Shown here: one piece after another, positions 9,201 to 17,248 of the stretch
How the letters are laid out: each line of letters starts with the position of its first letter
Position numbering within the stretch: the first letter of the stretch is position 1
NCBI GenBank assembly: GCA_003483885.1
Contig: DMXI01000082.1
Span: 1 to 45,251 of the forward strand
From: Microscillaceae bacterium
GTDB lineage: Bacteria; Bacteroidota; Bacteroidia; Cytophagales; Microscillaceae
Length of the DNA: 45,251 bases
Reading direction: 5' to 3'
The notes under the pieces: generated by a model
The model's database searches: none
Seen by the model: the letters and a program-made list of their open reading frames with translations, nothing else
Told to the model about the DNA's origin: nothing
Translations under genes and position numbers: made by a program

Positions 9201-12057
9201 ACATATACCGATTGCTTGGGTGCAAGGCCGCATGTTCATCCAGGTCTATCTTGTCATATTCCTTGATAAGTTTACCAGTTTTTACGTCTACCACCAATAA
9301 GTTGCCACTAAATCCTGAGCCAGGAGTAACCCCCTGGAAAAACAGTTTCTTACTATCTGAGCTGAAAAACACAGAGGCATAATAACTCTTGAATCGTTTT
9401 ACTACGCGTCCACTGGGGTGTCGCCAAAGAATGACTTCATTGCGGTCGCAACTGGCAATGTACTTTCCATTAGGACTGTAGATCACCTTTCGGATCGTTT
9501 GTTTATGACCACTCAGGGTTCGGAACTCTTGCCTGAGTGAGCGATCCCAAATCTTGAGGGTTTTATCCATACTTGCCGTAATCAAATACTTACCCTTGGG
9601 GTGAAAGTCTATCGATACTACTTGCGATTTATGTCCTTTGGTAACTACCAAGGAGGGTTTTTGGGCAACATTGGTCAAGGTAGCCTGAATACGAAGCAAG
9701 CGGGTAGTTACATTGCCATCATTGGTAAATACTTCAATTAAAACATCTTTGGAGGGTGACTCTACAAAAGAAATACGTCGAGAAGTAAAGGTAAGGTCAC
9801 TGCGGTTAAGGGTAGCACGTCTTCCGTCTACTTTGATGCGTGATATTTGAGAAGCGTTCAAATTCTTGAGCTTACCTTTGATAATCAAGCTCTCGCCCTG
9901 GTATTTAATGACACTTTCCTTGTTAATTTTAGTGGCAGGTTCCTTGGGGTTTGTCAAGGCAATGTCATAGTAGTGAAAACCTTTTTGACTACTGACGTTG
10001 TTGTTGGCTGATTTTTGACTACTCAATACTTTACGCAACAACCCTTTAACAAATTGATTAGAAGTGGGATTAAGCGCAATAATAGAATCATTGCGTGCCC
10101 GATAAATCAAAGGTTTGGCGCCAGCAGTGGCGTCTATTTGCCCGTCAGGAGTGTAAAATAAATGATCTTTACCATTGTTGAGTGCTTGCGCGTGCATCAA
10201 ACGAAGCCCAGTTTCGGTATCCCAAAGAATGATTTCACCATCATCGGCAATGCTAATGATTTTTTTGTTGTTTTGGGTAAATAGCAAAGTATTAATGGCC
10301 GCCTTGTGACCATTGAGTTTTCGTAGGAATTTATAATTGCGTGCATCCCACAACCTTAGCTCGCCATCTTGAGCACCTGTGGCAATATATTGATCTTTGG
10401 AACTAATCCTCATGGCGGAGATAGCATATTTGTGGCCTTTTAAATTATGCATCATTTGTCCACTGGCAATATTCCATACGATGAGGTTTCCTCGAGAGCC
10501 ACCACTTAAAAAGCGATCTCCCTTATGGAAGAAATGGGTGGCAGTACTTCCCCAATAATGCCCCTTAACTGTGTGCAAACGCTTTTTATTGACAATATCC
10601 CACAGTTCAATTGTTTTGTTGCCGCCACTGAGTGCTATTTTGGTTTCATCATCACTAAAAGAACAATGTCTAAAAGCTTGATCAGGTTCAATGATTTGCC
10701 AAGGTGCAGCTTGAGTATTCCCTACTTTATGCAAGTGAACTGTTTTGCCTCCATCTAGCTCCATATAATAAGTAGCCTTGGGAGAGAGCGCTGCGTATCT
10801 TCTGTTTTGATGTATTCTTGGGTTGTATTTGGTAATGATTTTTCCAGTAGCATTGTCCCAAATCGCATATCCTTTGTTGTTGATGGTACCAATAGAGGTT
10901 TTTCCATCTGGAGCAAAATATACTCGGGCTCCCTCGGTGTTTTCGAGTGATATAAGACGAGTACCATTCCAAAGCAGGGTAGATGCCGAATAGCGACTAA
11001 TAAGGAATTTGTCCCCTACAAAATCTAAATGGTTAATGCCTTGACGTGGGGCATAAAAAAGAAGAACCTGTTGGCGAGTTTGCGCGTCAAATATCCGTAA
11101 ATGGTTCCAACGATCGCCCACCACAAGGTGTTTTTCATCGGGAGTATACAACAACGCACTAGCGGTATATTTGGATTTAAAGGTTTTAAGGGGTTTGCCA
11201 GTGGTCATATCGTATTGGATCAACTCTGCGCTGCGGTCAATGCCGATAGTGGCTACGTTTCCTTGTTTATGTAGATAAAATGCATTTGCCAACTTATTTT
11301 TGATGGGTATTTTGACGAGGTTTTTCCCAGTAGCAAAATCCCAGGCATCCAATGAGGTTCCGTTAGACCATCCATTATGAGCAGTAATGATTTTTTTGCT
11401 ATCAGGGCTGATTGCCAGATAGTGTACTTGCCTGCTATTGGCATAAGCCGTAAACTTTCTAACCAGCTTTCGTGGCTTGGTTTGCCAGATTAAAATACTT
11501 CCTCGATCGGTACCAGTCACCAGCCAGCGCCCATCTGAACTAAAAGCCAGGGTAGCAATATTTTCTCTGGTCGAACGTAATGAAGTGATCTCTGTACCTT
11601 GGTCTATATCCCACAAAACTACCTTTGAGTCTCGCCCACCACTGGCCAGCGTTTTGCCATCAGGGCTAAAAGCGAGGGTACTGATGGTATTGGTGTGGGA
11701 GTTGATGGTATGTACCAACTCTCCCGAAGAACGTTTCCACACTCTTACCTGCTGGTCATTGCCAGCTGCTGCAATGTAGATCCCATCAGGACTGATTTTA
11801 AGCGCATTGATTTTACGATAGGTAAATCCGTGTAATACTTTGTAAAGCTTTTTTTGGGGATAATCCCACACACGAATGCTCCTATCAAGTGAAGTAGTGA
11901 TCAGCCAACGTCCATCTCTAGACATGTCCATCGCTGTGATATGATCATAATGACCAATGTTTACCATTAAGTCATTTTTTTGGGCATATAAAGGTGCAGA
12001 AACTACCAGCATTGCCCAGCAAAGCGTTGCCAAGCCTAATCTTAAGACTTTGTTCAT
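6247..12057 (-). CDS. Exported WD40-repeat / caspase-family (peptidase C14) protein
   Basis: The 1936-residue protein has a signal peptide (residues 1-25, cut after PLYA). WD40 repeats of the type HxxxIxxLxFSPDGxxLASGGxDxxVxLWD fill about 35-640 and again about 800-1450, forming two or more propellers. A linker domain (about 690-800) lies between them, and an Ig-like domain follows (about 1560-1650). The C-terminal caspase-like domain begins near 1657 (RLFLLAIGVSEYED) and has the dyad His1740 (FISCHG) and Cys1790 (MIDACHSG). After it, DLNNDGRVSVSEL (from Asp1890) resembles an EF-hand calcium loop. All catalytic residues are present. The propellers probably sense or bind partners and the protease executes, outside the cytoplasm. 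The 3' end overlaps the NTF2-like gene. Confidence 0.9.
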   Translation of the reverse strand: MNKVLRLGLATLCWAMLVVSAPLYAQKNDLMVNIGHYDHITAMDMSRDGRWLITTSLDRSIRVWDYPQKKLYKVLHGFTYRKINALKISPDGIYIAAAGNDQQVRVWKRSSGELVHTINSHTNTISTLAFSPDGKTLASGGRDSKVVLWDIDQGTEITSLRSTRENIATLAFSSDGRWLVTGTDRGSILIWQTKPRKLVRKFTAYANSRQVHYLAISPDSKKIITAHNGWSNGTSLDAWDFATGKNLVKIPIKNKLANAFYLHKQGNVATIGIDRSAELIQYDMTTGKPLKTFKSKYTASALLYTPDEKHLVVGDRWNHLRIFDAQTRQQVLLFYAPRQGINHLDFVGDKFLISRYSASTLLWNGTRLISLENTEGARVYFAPDGKTSIGTINNKGYAIWDNATGKIITKYNPRIHQNRRYAALSPKATYYMELDGGKTVHLHKVGNTQAAPWQIIEPDQAFRHCSFSDDETKIALSGGNKTIELWDIVNKKRLHTVKGHYWGSTATHFFHKGDRFLSGGSRGNLIVWNIASGQMMHNLKGHKYAISAMRISSKDQYIATGAQDGELRLWDARNYKFLRKLNGHKAAINTLLFTQNNKKIISIADDGEIILWDTETGLRLMHAQALNNGKDHLFYTPDGQIDATAGAKPLIYRARNDSIIALNPTSNQFVKGLLRKVLSSQKSANNNVSSQKGFHYYDIALTNPKEPATKINKESVIKYQGESLIIKGKLKNLNASQISRIKVDGRRATLNRSDLTFTSRRISFVESPSKDVLIEVFTNDGNVTTRLLRIQATLTNVAQKPSLVVTKGHKSQVVSIDFHPKGKYLITASMDKTLKIWDRSLRQEFRTLSGHKQTIRKVIYSPNGKYIASCDRNEVILWRHPSGRVVKRFKSYYASVFFSSDSKKLFFQGVTPGSGFSGNLLVVDVKTGKLIKEYDKIDLDEHAALHPSNRYMFTKGKRWDLNSGEDLGYFEDGGQKLYAWTLSDVTQTHFAAYNIQKQQVQIWDITDPTKPVGRIPLPIMKAPKKMRFTNNGKRLLIGTTYYELLIYAVPTGRLIREIKVKKGMITKEEYDNRIKTKGVSRELGILYDFEVSPDDKMLALNAHVTSFGTEKKNLVPKVLIGVRFIAFKQGNDLGVFGGFDEGLSNFSVGNSEKYLISSHYGRSPGIRLWNLRKGQIDGFIPAPMSYTFSNGKQIVQFKAQDSAVIVYNIPSLKVAYTLKGILNVQEVYLSPNGNRLIYKTVKNLGNNQFDTKLNIWDVSSPKTPKLVRKVEARTTSLTAPQQMRVMGYKISPDDRYLLISTYETAKDASNSFKIKSIDLTNGKTIWERQMNTFLDRILDFVPDKPHVLISKIIQTPGNYKTQLTELNYTNGKNVGKLDTDYEVIFDAHFSADGKYLVTGSGGYWMPKNIYFDVAIWDWENKTLNCVLAGHAINIKHVWFGAKGKKVYSADENSIIKVWDISKCKLAASFLGLNDDDYIILNADNYYKTSKGSIDGIGFRYKGQLRSFGQFDLRFNRPDLVMKDLGASKIVQRIYYKAWKKRLRRAGMTEAMIAGEMHLPEVRIPNKFDLPPSTNKSELSVKIQASDKNVALKNLQVYVNDVPLYGKAGIPAKRKNELERTLKIKLNQGRNKVSVSAVNENGLESAKESFNIAYNVPKKKPRLFLLAIGVSEYEDNNRNLKFAQKDASNLADLLTKSSTYSDTVVTRILNKNATKANILKAGEMFKKTTVDDQVVIFISCHGLLDEKMDYYLATTDVDFADPSKKGLPYEAIEQMLDKIPARKRLIMIDACHSGELDKTEVETVQAPEVVQKKDKKITIAFKGGRTFVKPKAGLNNSFDYMKALFNDISNHSGATVISAAAGYEFALESKEWNNGVFTYSILNGIDSGTADLNNDGRVSVSELKDYVISQVAELTDGKQVPTTRRENQSVEVVIYEK

Positions 12058-12352
12058 AGGTTTCAGTATTTGTTTTTGATGATAGGTGATGTATTTCTTG
12101 TCGTAAATAGCGAGTTAAAGTTATTGACTAATGTTACGCAGTTGTTCTGAAATACGACATTTTGATGGTTAAATGGTTAGCAACGCATCGCGGAACCATT
12201 TAACTATAATAATGAAAGCAAAACTCACTTCAGTTATTGATAAATCCTGTGCTAATACCAGATAGTGCCATAAACTCATGTGGTTGGAGTACAAGTCACA
12301 AGAAAACAATGGTACTATCTGCTATTTAATGATGGCTTATTAGTCCATTACA
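12058..12352. other. Intergenic region with two stem-loops
   Basis: I see no gene. GTTAAATGGTT (12168-12178) and AACCATTTAAC (12194-12204) form a perfect 11-bp inverted repeat with a 15-base loop, about 110 bp upstream of the WD40-caspase start. CAGATAGTGCCAT (12259-12271) pairs with ATGGTACTATCTG (12309-12321) except at one base, just past the metallopeptidase stop. The second could help end that transcript, although no T-tract follows. Confidence 0.5.
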
Positions 12353-14026
12353 TTAGTTATTGTAGAGCATCCATCCAGTTACCTTTTGTTGGGCATTGAT
12401 CAAGAAAATAACTTTTGCCCCCTCGTATACCAAATAAGTGTTTTGTCCACCAGCTACTTGTTTGCCTGCTTCTCCGTATTTAGCTACGACTTGCTTTAGC
12501 GAAGCACCAATTTTGATTCCGCGTGCTGTAGCACCTGAATAATCAGGCAAAGTAGCCAAAAACGCCGCATTATCTTTTAATTTGCCAAAACTGACAATTT
12601 CCATCACCTGATACCCCTCGCTATCATCTTCCGCAGTTTTGAGCATTATGGCAGGGTGCTTATCGCCCTGTTTACGGATGCGTGTCTTTTTAGCTTCTTC
12701 AGTGAGTACTTCCAGCATAGAGAGATCTGCTTCGGCAATAGACTCCTTAGGTCCTGGTTTTTCTTTGGCTTTTACAATTTTGAATCCGTATCCAAAACGA
12801 TTGGCTTGTTTCAATGCTTCCAAGTTGATCTTGGCAATGACAGGGTTGGCTTTCTGGGCTTTTTTGAAGGCTGCTTCGGCTTCGTCAGGTTCTCCTTCTT
12901 TGGCTTGGGCGATACCACGCGCCATCCATCCATTGGCTTCCAACAAAGCATTTCCTTCTTTTTTGGCCAATTTAATCGCTTTGGCCGCATAGCCAATGGC
13001 TAGCTCTCGCTCATCTAACAATATATTTACCAAAGCCAGGTTTACATACCCTGCCGCATATGTTTTGTCCATGCGAGTGGCCGATTTAAACTGCTCCTGG
13101 GCTTCTTCCAGCAATCTTTTACGCTTTTCTTCTTTGGTTTCTCCGCCTGCACGGGTAGTATAGCCATTCAAGCGAGTATCGGTATCCAAACCAAAAGGAT
13201 AAAAATACTTCAATTCTTTTTTGGTAAACAGTTTTACTGCTTGTAAGGCCAAGGCTACCCCTGAGTTGTTGTAAACCTCACGGCTTGGAAAAGTTTTACC
13301 GATGTAGTCGTAGCAGGCTGAGGCCATATCGTAGGCCTGCACCATGGTGAGGTAGTTGGCTGCATCGAATACTGGAACAAGCTTTTGTAAAGATTTTAGC
13401 GTATTACGGGCAATACCTTGACGCTCGGCAAGCGTAGGGTATCCTTCGGTTTCTTTATCTAACCCTACTTTTTTATAGAGCACTTTTAAGAATTTACCAC
13501 TGACTCCCAAAGTATTGTAGCCAGCCATGTATCCAAACAACCCTCCAAAGTAATCAGCCTCGGTTTCCATTTCTTTGCGCCGCCCTTCGGTCAAATCCAT
13601 TTTGTAAATCTTTTTGGCAATATCAAGGTCCTTATTGGCCAGGCCAAACGACCAACCCCAACCATGGTCTTTGTAAAAGTGTGCCAGTTCGTGGCCAATG
13701 ACCGAAGCCAGGGCATTGAGAGAGTCGGCTCCAAATTCAGTGGTAATATCGTACACTCCTTCGCCAATATTGATGGTATTGTTTTGAGGATTGTAATAGG
13801 CATTGTAATAAGGAGTAGATTTATTATAGATAAAATTAAAAGCAGGTTGTTTACGTGAATCCCGAGCTACCCGAGCAATGTTTCGGTAGACTTTTCGGGC
13901 AATTTTTGCTTTCTGTTTTTGACGAGCCGATTGCGCCGATGCCTGATGAAAGCAGTTCATTATCAAGTATATGCAACAAATACTGGTGAGAATAAAAAAG
14001 TTTTTTGATTTTGATGTTAAGGTCAT
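12353..14026 (-). CDS. M48-family metallopeptidase with TPR region
   Basis: A 557-residue exported zinc peptidase. The signal peptide is followed by a cut site near SAQ (residue 32). The M48 signature is HELAH at 112-116, with a downstream ETEADYFGGL glutamate motif supplying the third zinc ligand. After the protease domain, tetratricopeptide-type helices appear (AAGYVNLALVNILLDERELAIGYAAKAI, then ANGWMARGIAQAKEGEPDEAEAAFKKA). The C-terminal 100 residues are beta-rich. This domain order resembles periplasmic BepA/LoiP-type quality-control proteases. The open frame reaches a TTG at 14140, but the ATG at 14026 starts the signal peptide and is chosen. It may be cotranscribed with the genes below it, although 295 bp separate them. 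Confidence 0.85.
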   Translation of the reverse strand: MTLTSKSKNFFILTSICCIYLIMNCFHQASAQSARQKQKAKIARKVYRNIARVARDSRKQPAFNFIYNKSTPYYNAYYNPQNNTINIGEGVYDITTEFGADSLNALASVIGHELAHFYKDHGWGWSFGLANKDLDIAKKIYKMDLTEGRRKEMETEADYFGGLFGYMAGYNTLGVSGKFLKVLYKKVGLDKETEGYPTLAERQGIARNTLKSLQKLVPVFDAANYLTMVQAYDMASACYDYIGKTFPSREVYNNSGVALALQAVKLFTKKELKYFYPFGLDTDTRLNGYTTRAGGETKEEKRKRLLEEAQEQFKSATRMDKTYAAGYVNLALVNILLDERELAIGYAAKAIKLAKKEGNALLEANGWMARGIAQAKEGEPDEAEAAFKKAQKANPVIAKINLEALKQANRFGYGFKIVKAKEKPGPKESIAEADLSMLEVLTEEAKKTRIRKQGDKHPAIMLKTAEDDSEGYQVMEIVSFGKLKDNAAFLATLPDYSGATARGIKIGASLKQVVAKYGEAGKQVAGGQNTYLVYEGAKVIFLINAQQKVTGWMLYNN

Positions 14027-14282
14027 ATATAGTATTAATTTATTAGTATTTCGGTACAAATATTTTATGACTCCTGGCAACCCTGCCAAGAAACAATTTT
14101 TTTTGCTAAACTCTCTGCTTAACTTCGCGTAAATTATCAATGCAGTTTAAAATTAAATTCCATTGTTAGCAGTTATAATAACGGAAAATACAAAAATACA
14201 ATAACTATGAAACGTCTTTGGAATTTTGGAGGTAAATCTTTCAAAAGCTGCTAAAAGACCACTATAAAACACCTTTTCAAGT

Positions 14283-15083
14283 ATGAAAAATACAATGATT
14301 GTTACCCTGCTAATGATCTTTGTGCAGACTGCTTTTGCGCAAGACACTTACAATGTGATCAATATTCGGGGTAAAGTAAGTAAAAATGGCAAAAGCGTTC
14401 GCCGTGGGGCTAAACTCAAAGCCAACGATCAAATCAAGTTTGTGACGCCCAGAGCTATGCTACTGGTAAGTAGCCAAAAATACGGACGTATGGTGCTAAG
14501 CGCCAATCCTCGCAAAAAACAAGTGAGCGAAACTTCTTACATTTTGCGTAACCTTATATCCAAAGGGCGAGCCAGTGCCAGAGGGAGCGAAATACTGTTT
14601 AATAGCATTATGGTAAGAGGCTATTTTGGCAACGAAGAACATTTGGTACTGGGGGGCGAAGAAAAAATCAGGGTAAGTAATAAGGCTTTTCCGCTGGATC
14701 AAAAAAACTTCTTCTTTATAAATTATCAATACAAGGGAGAAGATGTAAACAAAAAATTACCCTACAAAGGCGATTACTTCTTCATTAATCAGGATCGTTT
14801 GTTTAGAATCAATGGAGAAAAAATTTCGGCTAAAGGAATCACTGACTTTAAGTTGTTTTATTATAAAGATGGTACTCCTGAAGAAATTGGAGACCTCAAG
14901 CTGGTATTTATCAATGATGAAAGCCCACTCAAAAAAACAATTGATGATATGGTGAGCTTTGTCAAAGAAAATGGCAGCAAACCCGATGAGGTAAAGGCCG
15001 CAGTAGACGGATTCTTGAGGAAACATTTTGGCTCTCCCAATAAGGAAGAGTTTGAAGCCTGGTACAAGAAAAATTATCAGTAA
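14283..15083 (+). CDS. Exported protein of unknown function
   Basis: A 266-residue protein with a signal peptide (MKNTMIVTLLMIFVQTAFAQ, cut after FAQ or FA). The mature N-terminus (VINIRGKVSKNGKSVRRGAKLKANDQIKFVTPRAMLLVSS) reads like a small beta domain of the kind seen in FecR/LysM-adjacent envelope proteins, but I cannot name the family. The C-terminal third is helical (DDMVSFVKENGSKPDEVKAAVDGFLRKHF). It is divergent from the metallopeptidase gene with 256 bp between them, and ends at a strong terminator. A bacteroidete envelope protein of unknown function is the safest call. Confidence 0.7.
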   Translation: MKNTMIVTLLMIFVQTAFAQDTYNVINIRGKVSKNGKSVRRGAKLKANDQIKFVTPRAMLLVSSQKYGRMVLSANPRKKQVSETSYILRNLISKGRASARGSEILFNSIMVRGYFGNEEHLVLGGEEKIRVSNKAFPLDQKNFFFINYQYKGEDVNKKLPYKGDYFFINQDRLFRINGEKISAKGITDFKLFYYKDGTPEEIGDLKLVFINDESPLKKTIDDMVSFVKENGSKPDEVKAAVDGFLRKHFGSPNKEEFEAWYKKNYQ

Positions 15084-15127
15084 AACCTGATTTTTTTAGG
15101 CTAACTTTTTTAGATCATATTTTCAAG

Positions 15128-15161
15128 AGCCTGACTCATTTATTTGAGTTGGGCTTTTTTT
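15128..15161 (+). terminator. Rho-independent terminator after the 14.3-kb gene
   Basis: AGCCTGACTCA and TGAGTTGGGCT form an 11-bp stem with two G-T pairs and a 6-base loop, followed by seven T residues. Confidence 0.85.
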
Positions 15162-15349
15162 ATGGGATTATTTTTACACATAAAAAGCACTCATTATCAG
15201 GTACTTACTCAAACAATGAAAAAATATCACAAAAAAAGTTCCATTGAATACCCCTGGTTTTGATATATATATACAGAGGGAATCAAAAACCTCTATAGAA
15301 AGTAAATATTTGATAAACTGTTGTAAAACAACACAAGTGATTCAAAACA

Positions 15350-16381
15350 ATGAAAAAACAAACTATTTTTTTAGTGACTCTTTGCCTGGCAGTTTTGTTG
15401 GCTTTGAGTACTATAAATACTCAGGCACAATCTACCTTAAAACTCGAGAAACCTTCACCAGGCTCTAGCGATGTACTTTTAAACAATGTCAACGGAAATA
15501 ATACCATTTTCAAGATACAGGGGAGTGAGAAAATGCGGTTGACAAGCCTTGGGCGATTGGGTATTGGTACCACCAATCCCCTCACTCGTTTCCATGTAAA
15601 TCTCAACAATAACCGTTTTATTTCTTTGACCTCGGCCCAATTGAATACCCTGGCTGATGGTAGGGAGAATTTTAGAATTTTTCCTTACTATATAGATAAT
15701 AGTGATAACGCTTCTAAATATAACAATGGTCACCCTCTAACTATATTTGAGGCACCCATCAAAAGTGGGGTGAGGAACGATATTCTTTTCACCTGGTGTG
15801 ATCTTTCTCCTGCAATTGATGTAGGAATCATGATAAAAGGGAGTGGCAACGTAGGCATTGGAACCTATGTTCCTGGGGCAAAACTGCATGTGGATGGAGA
15901 TGCGATCAAAACGGATGGAGAGACTTGGACAGTAGCATCAGACCGAGTACTAAAAAAAGAGATTCAAGATTTTGCAGATGGATTACAGACAGTATTGAGC
16001 ATACAGCCTAAAACCTTTAGGTATAATGGTAAGGCAGGGTTTTCAGATAATGGTAAAAAACATGTAGGTATTATTGCGCAAGAAATACAAACTATAGCGC
16101 CCTACATGGTATCTGAGTTTTACCGAAAGTTAGAGAAAACAGATGCCACCGATACTCGCTTGCTGAAATACAATAGTTCTGCTTTGCCTTACATTTTAGT
16201 AAATGCCATCAAAGAACTCAACACCAAGGTAGAAGCAAATAAAACTTTGAATGGTGCAAATGCTACTTTAAAATCAGACTTAGAAGCTTTAAAGAAAGAG
16301 AATACTGATTTGAAAACGAAGTTGGCAGATTTAGAGTCGCGCCTGAAAAGCATCGAGGAGTCCTTAAAGAACAAAGAATAA
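15350..16381 (+). CDS. Exported tail-fibre-type protein with S74 (endosialidase chaperone) domain
   Basis: A 343-residue protein with a signal peptide (cut near TQAQ, residue 27). The N-terminal half has repeated GIGT motifs (LGRLGIGTTNP, GNVGIGTYVPGAKLHVDGDA), typical of bacteroidete and phage tail-spike-like stalks. The S74 intramolecular chaperone domain covers about 195-275: SDRVLKKEIQDFADGLQTVL then KHVGIIAQEIQTIAP. In phage spikes this domain cuts itself off after trimerisation. A coiled coil of about 55 residues (KELNTKVEAN...LKSIEESLKNKE) closes the protein. It starts a run of exported genes leading into the RHS pair, perhaps part of the same surface structure; that link is inference from position. 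Confidence 0.82.
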   Translation: MKKQTIFLVTLCLAVLLALSTINTQAQSTLKLEKPSPGSSDVLLNNVNGNNTIFKIQGSEKMRLTSLGRLGIGTTNPLTRFHVNLNNNRFISLTSAQLNTLADGRENFRIFPYYIDNSDNASKYNNGHPLTIFEAPIKSGVRNDILFTWCDLSPAIDVGIMIKGSGNVGIGTYVPGAKLHVDGDAIKTDGETWTVASDRVLKKEIQDFADGLQTVLSIQPKTFRYNGKAGFSDNGKKHVGIIAQEIQTIAPYMVSEFYRKLEKTDATDTRLLKYNSSALPYILVNAIKELNTKVEANKTLNGANATLKSDLEALKKENTDLKTKLADLESRLKSIEESLKNKE

Positions 16382-16403
16382 CATTATACCTGATACACAA
16401 GTG

Positions 16404-16991
16404 ATGAAACGAAGTACCTCTTCTCACATTTGGGAAATAATAGGAGGAATGATAGCCTTGCTATGGCTTAGCATAAGCTTAGGGCTGGCCCAGGTACCTC
16501 CTCCACCTACCGTAATGGCAGGTGGTCCCGACCAAAATCCTCACAACAAAATCAAGCGCTGGCAATTTGGGGGCAACTTTGCCTTCTTGTTTGGCGACCC
16601 CATTGTGGTAGATGCCTCACCCACAGTGGCCTATAACCTCAGTCGCAAGTTTCGAGTGGGCATAGGGGCCAACTACCGCTACAATCGCTTTCGGCAAAAC
16701 GACTCCATTACTACCAACTACGGAGGGAATGGTTTCGTCCAGTTTCAGCCCATCGATTGGTTTTTTGTATCAGGAGAATATGAGGCCTTGAATGTGCCTA
16801 ATCCCGCAGCAGCTCAAGAAGGCGAGCCAACTCGAGTATGGCAAGCCAGCCCACTGTTGGGAGCAGGTCTTCGTTTTCGCTTGTTACGTTTGCTACGCAT
16901 CAATGTATCGCTGTTGCGTGATTTCAACTACCAACCAGGGGTAAGTCCTTTTCCGAGTCCCTGGCGTTTCCGAATAGGTTTTTCTTTCTAA
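16404..16991 (+). CDS. Exported, probably outer-membrane beta-barrel protein
   Basis: The product has 195 residues. I start it at the ATG at 16404, one codon after a GTG at 16401. A signal peptide (WEIIGGMIALLWLSISLGLAQ) is followed by a Pro-rich PPPPT segment. The rest has alternating strands ending in aromatic residues: WQFGGNFAFLFGDPIVVDASPTVAYNL, FRVGIGANYRYNRF, GGNGFVQFQPIDWFFVSGEYEAL, and a C-terminal FRIGFSF with terminal Phe. That is the pattern of a small outer-membrane barrel. The gap to the S74 gene is 22 bp, so the two are probably one operon. The exact family is not recognised. Confidence 0.7.
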   Translation: MKRSTSSHIWEIIGGMIALLWLSISLGLAQVPPPPTVMAGGPDQNPHNKIKRWQFGGNFAFLFGDPIVVDASPTVAYNLSRKFRVGIGANYRYNRFRQNDSITTNYGGNGFVQFQPIDWFFVSGEYEALNVPNPAAAQEGEPTRVWQASPLLGAGLRFRLLRLLRINVSLLRDFNYQPGVSPFPSPWRFRIGFSF

Positions 16992-17007
16992 TTGTCGGTT
17001 ACTCTAC

Positions 17008-17154
17008 TGTCATTCCGAGCCCTAATACCTTGGTTCCCAAAATACATCAATGAAGATGACCACTCAAGTAGGTGTATTGTCACCCAGAGCACCGCGAAGG
17101 GTCTGGGTGTTGGACTCGTTTTTATTCAGATACTTCGCTGCGCTCTGTATGACA
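17008..17154. repeat. Interspersed inverted-repeat element between coding genes
   Basis: TGTCATTCCGAG at 17008-17019 and CTCTGTATGACA at 17143-17154 are nearly inverted, and the inside has ACCGCGAAGGGTCTGGGT and CTTCGCTGCGCTCTG. This matches the style of the common Bacteroidota dispersed repeat that carries TGTCATTCCGAGC...GCGAAG...CTTCGCTGCGCTC...TGACA. A 60-codon open frame across it starts with TTG and has no protein-like character. Confidence 0.65.
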
Positions 17155-17248
17155 AGCAAGATTTCTACAACTAAATATAATATTGTCATTGGTAGCCTAC
17201 CGAGAAATCTATAAGTGCTTGACAATCAATAATGATCAACGAACAACA

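Noticed and set aside
14208..14255. 15-codon frame MKRLWNFGGKSFKSC upstream of 14283
   Set aside because: It has a start and stop but is too short to distinguish from chance; no attenuator hairpin follows it.
14153..14347. 64-codon minus-strand frame in the divergent promoter region
   Set aside because: It runs across the signal-peptide start of the plus-strand gene at 14283 and has no support.
16992..17174. 60-codon plus-strand frame
   Set aside because: It starts with TTG and lies across a dispersed inverted-repeat element.
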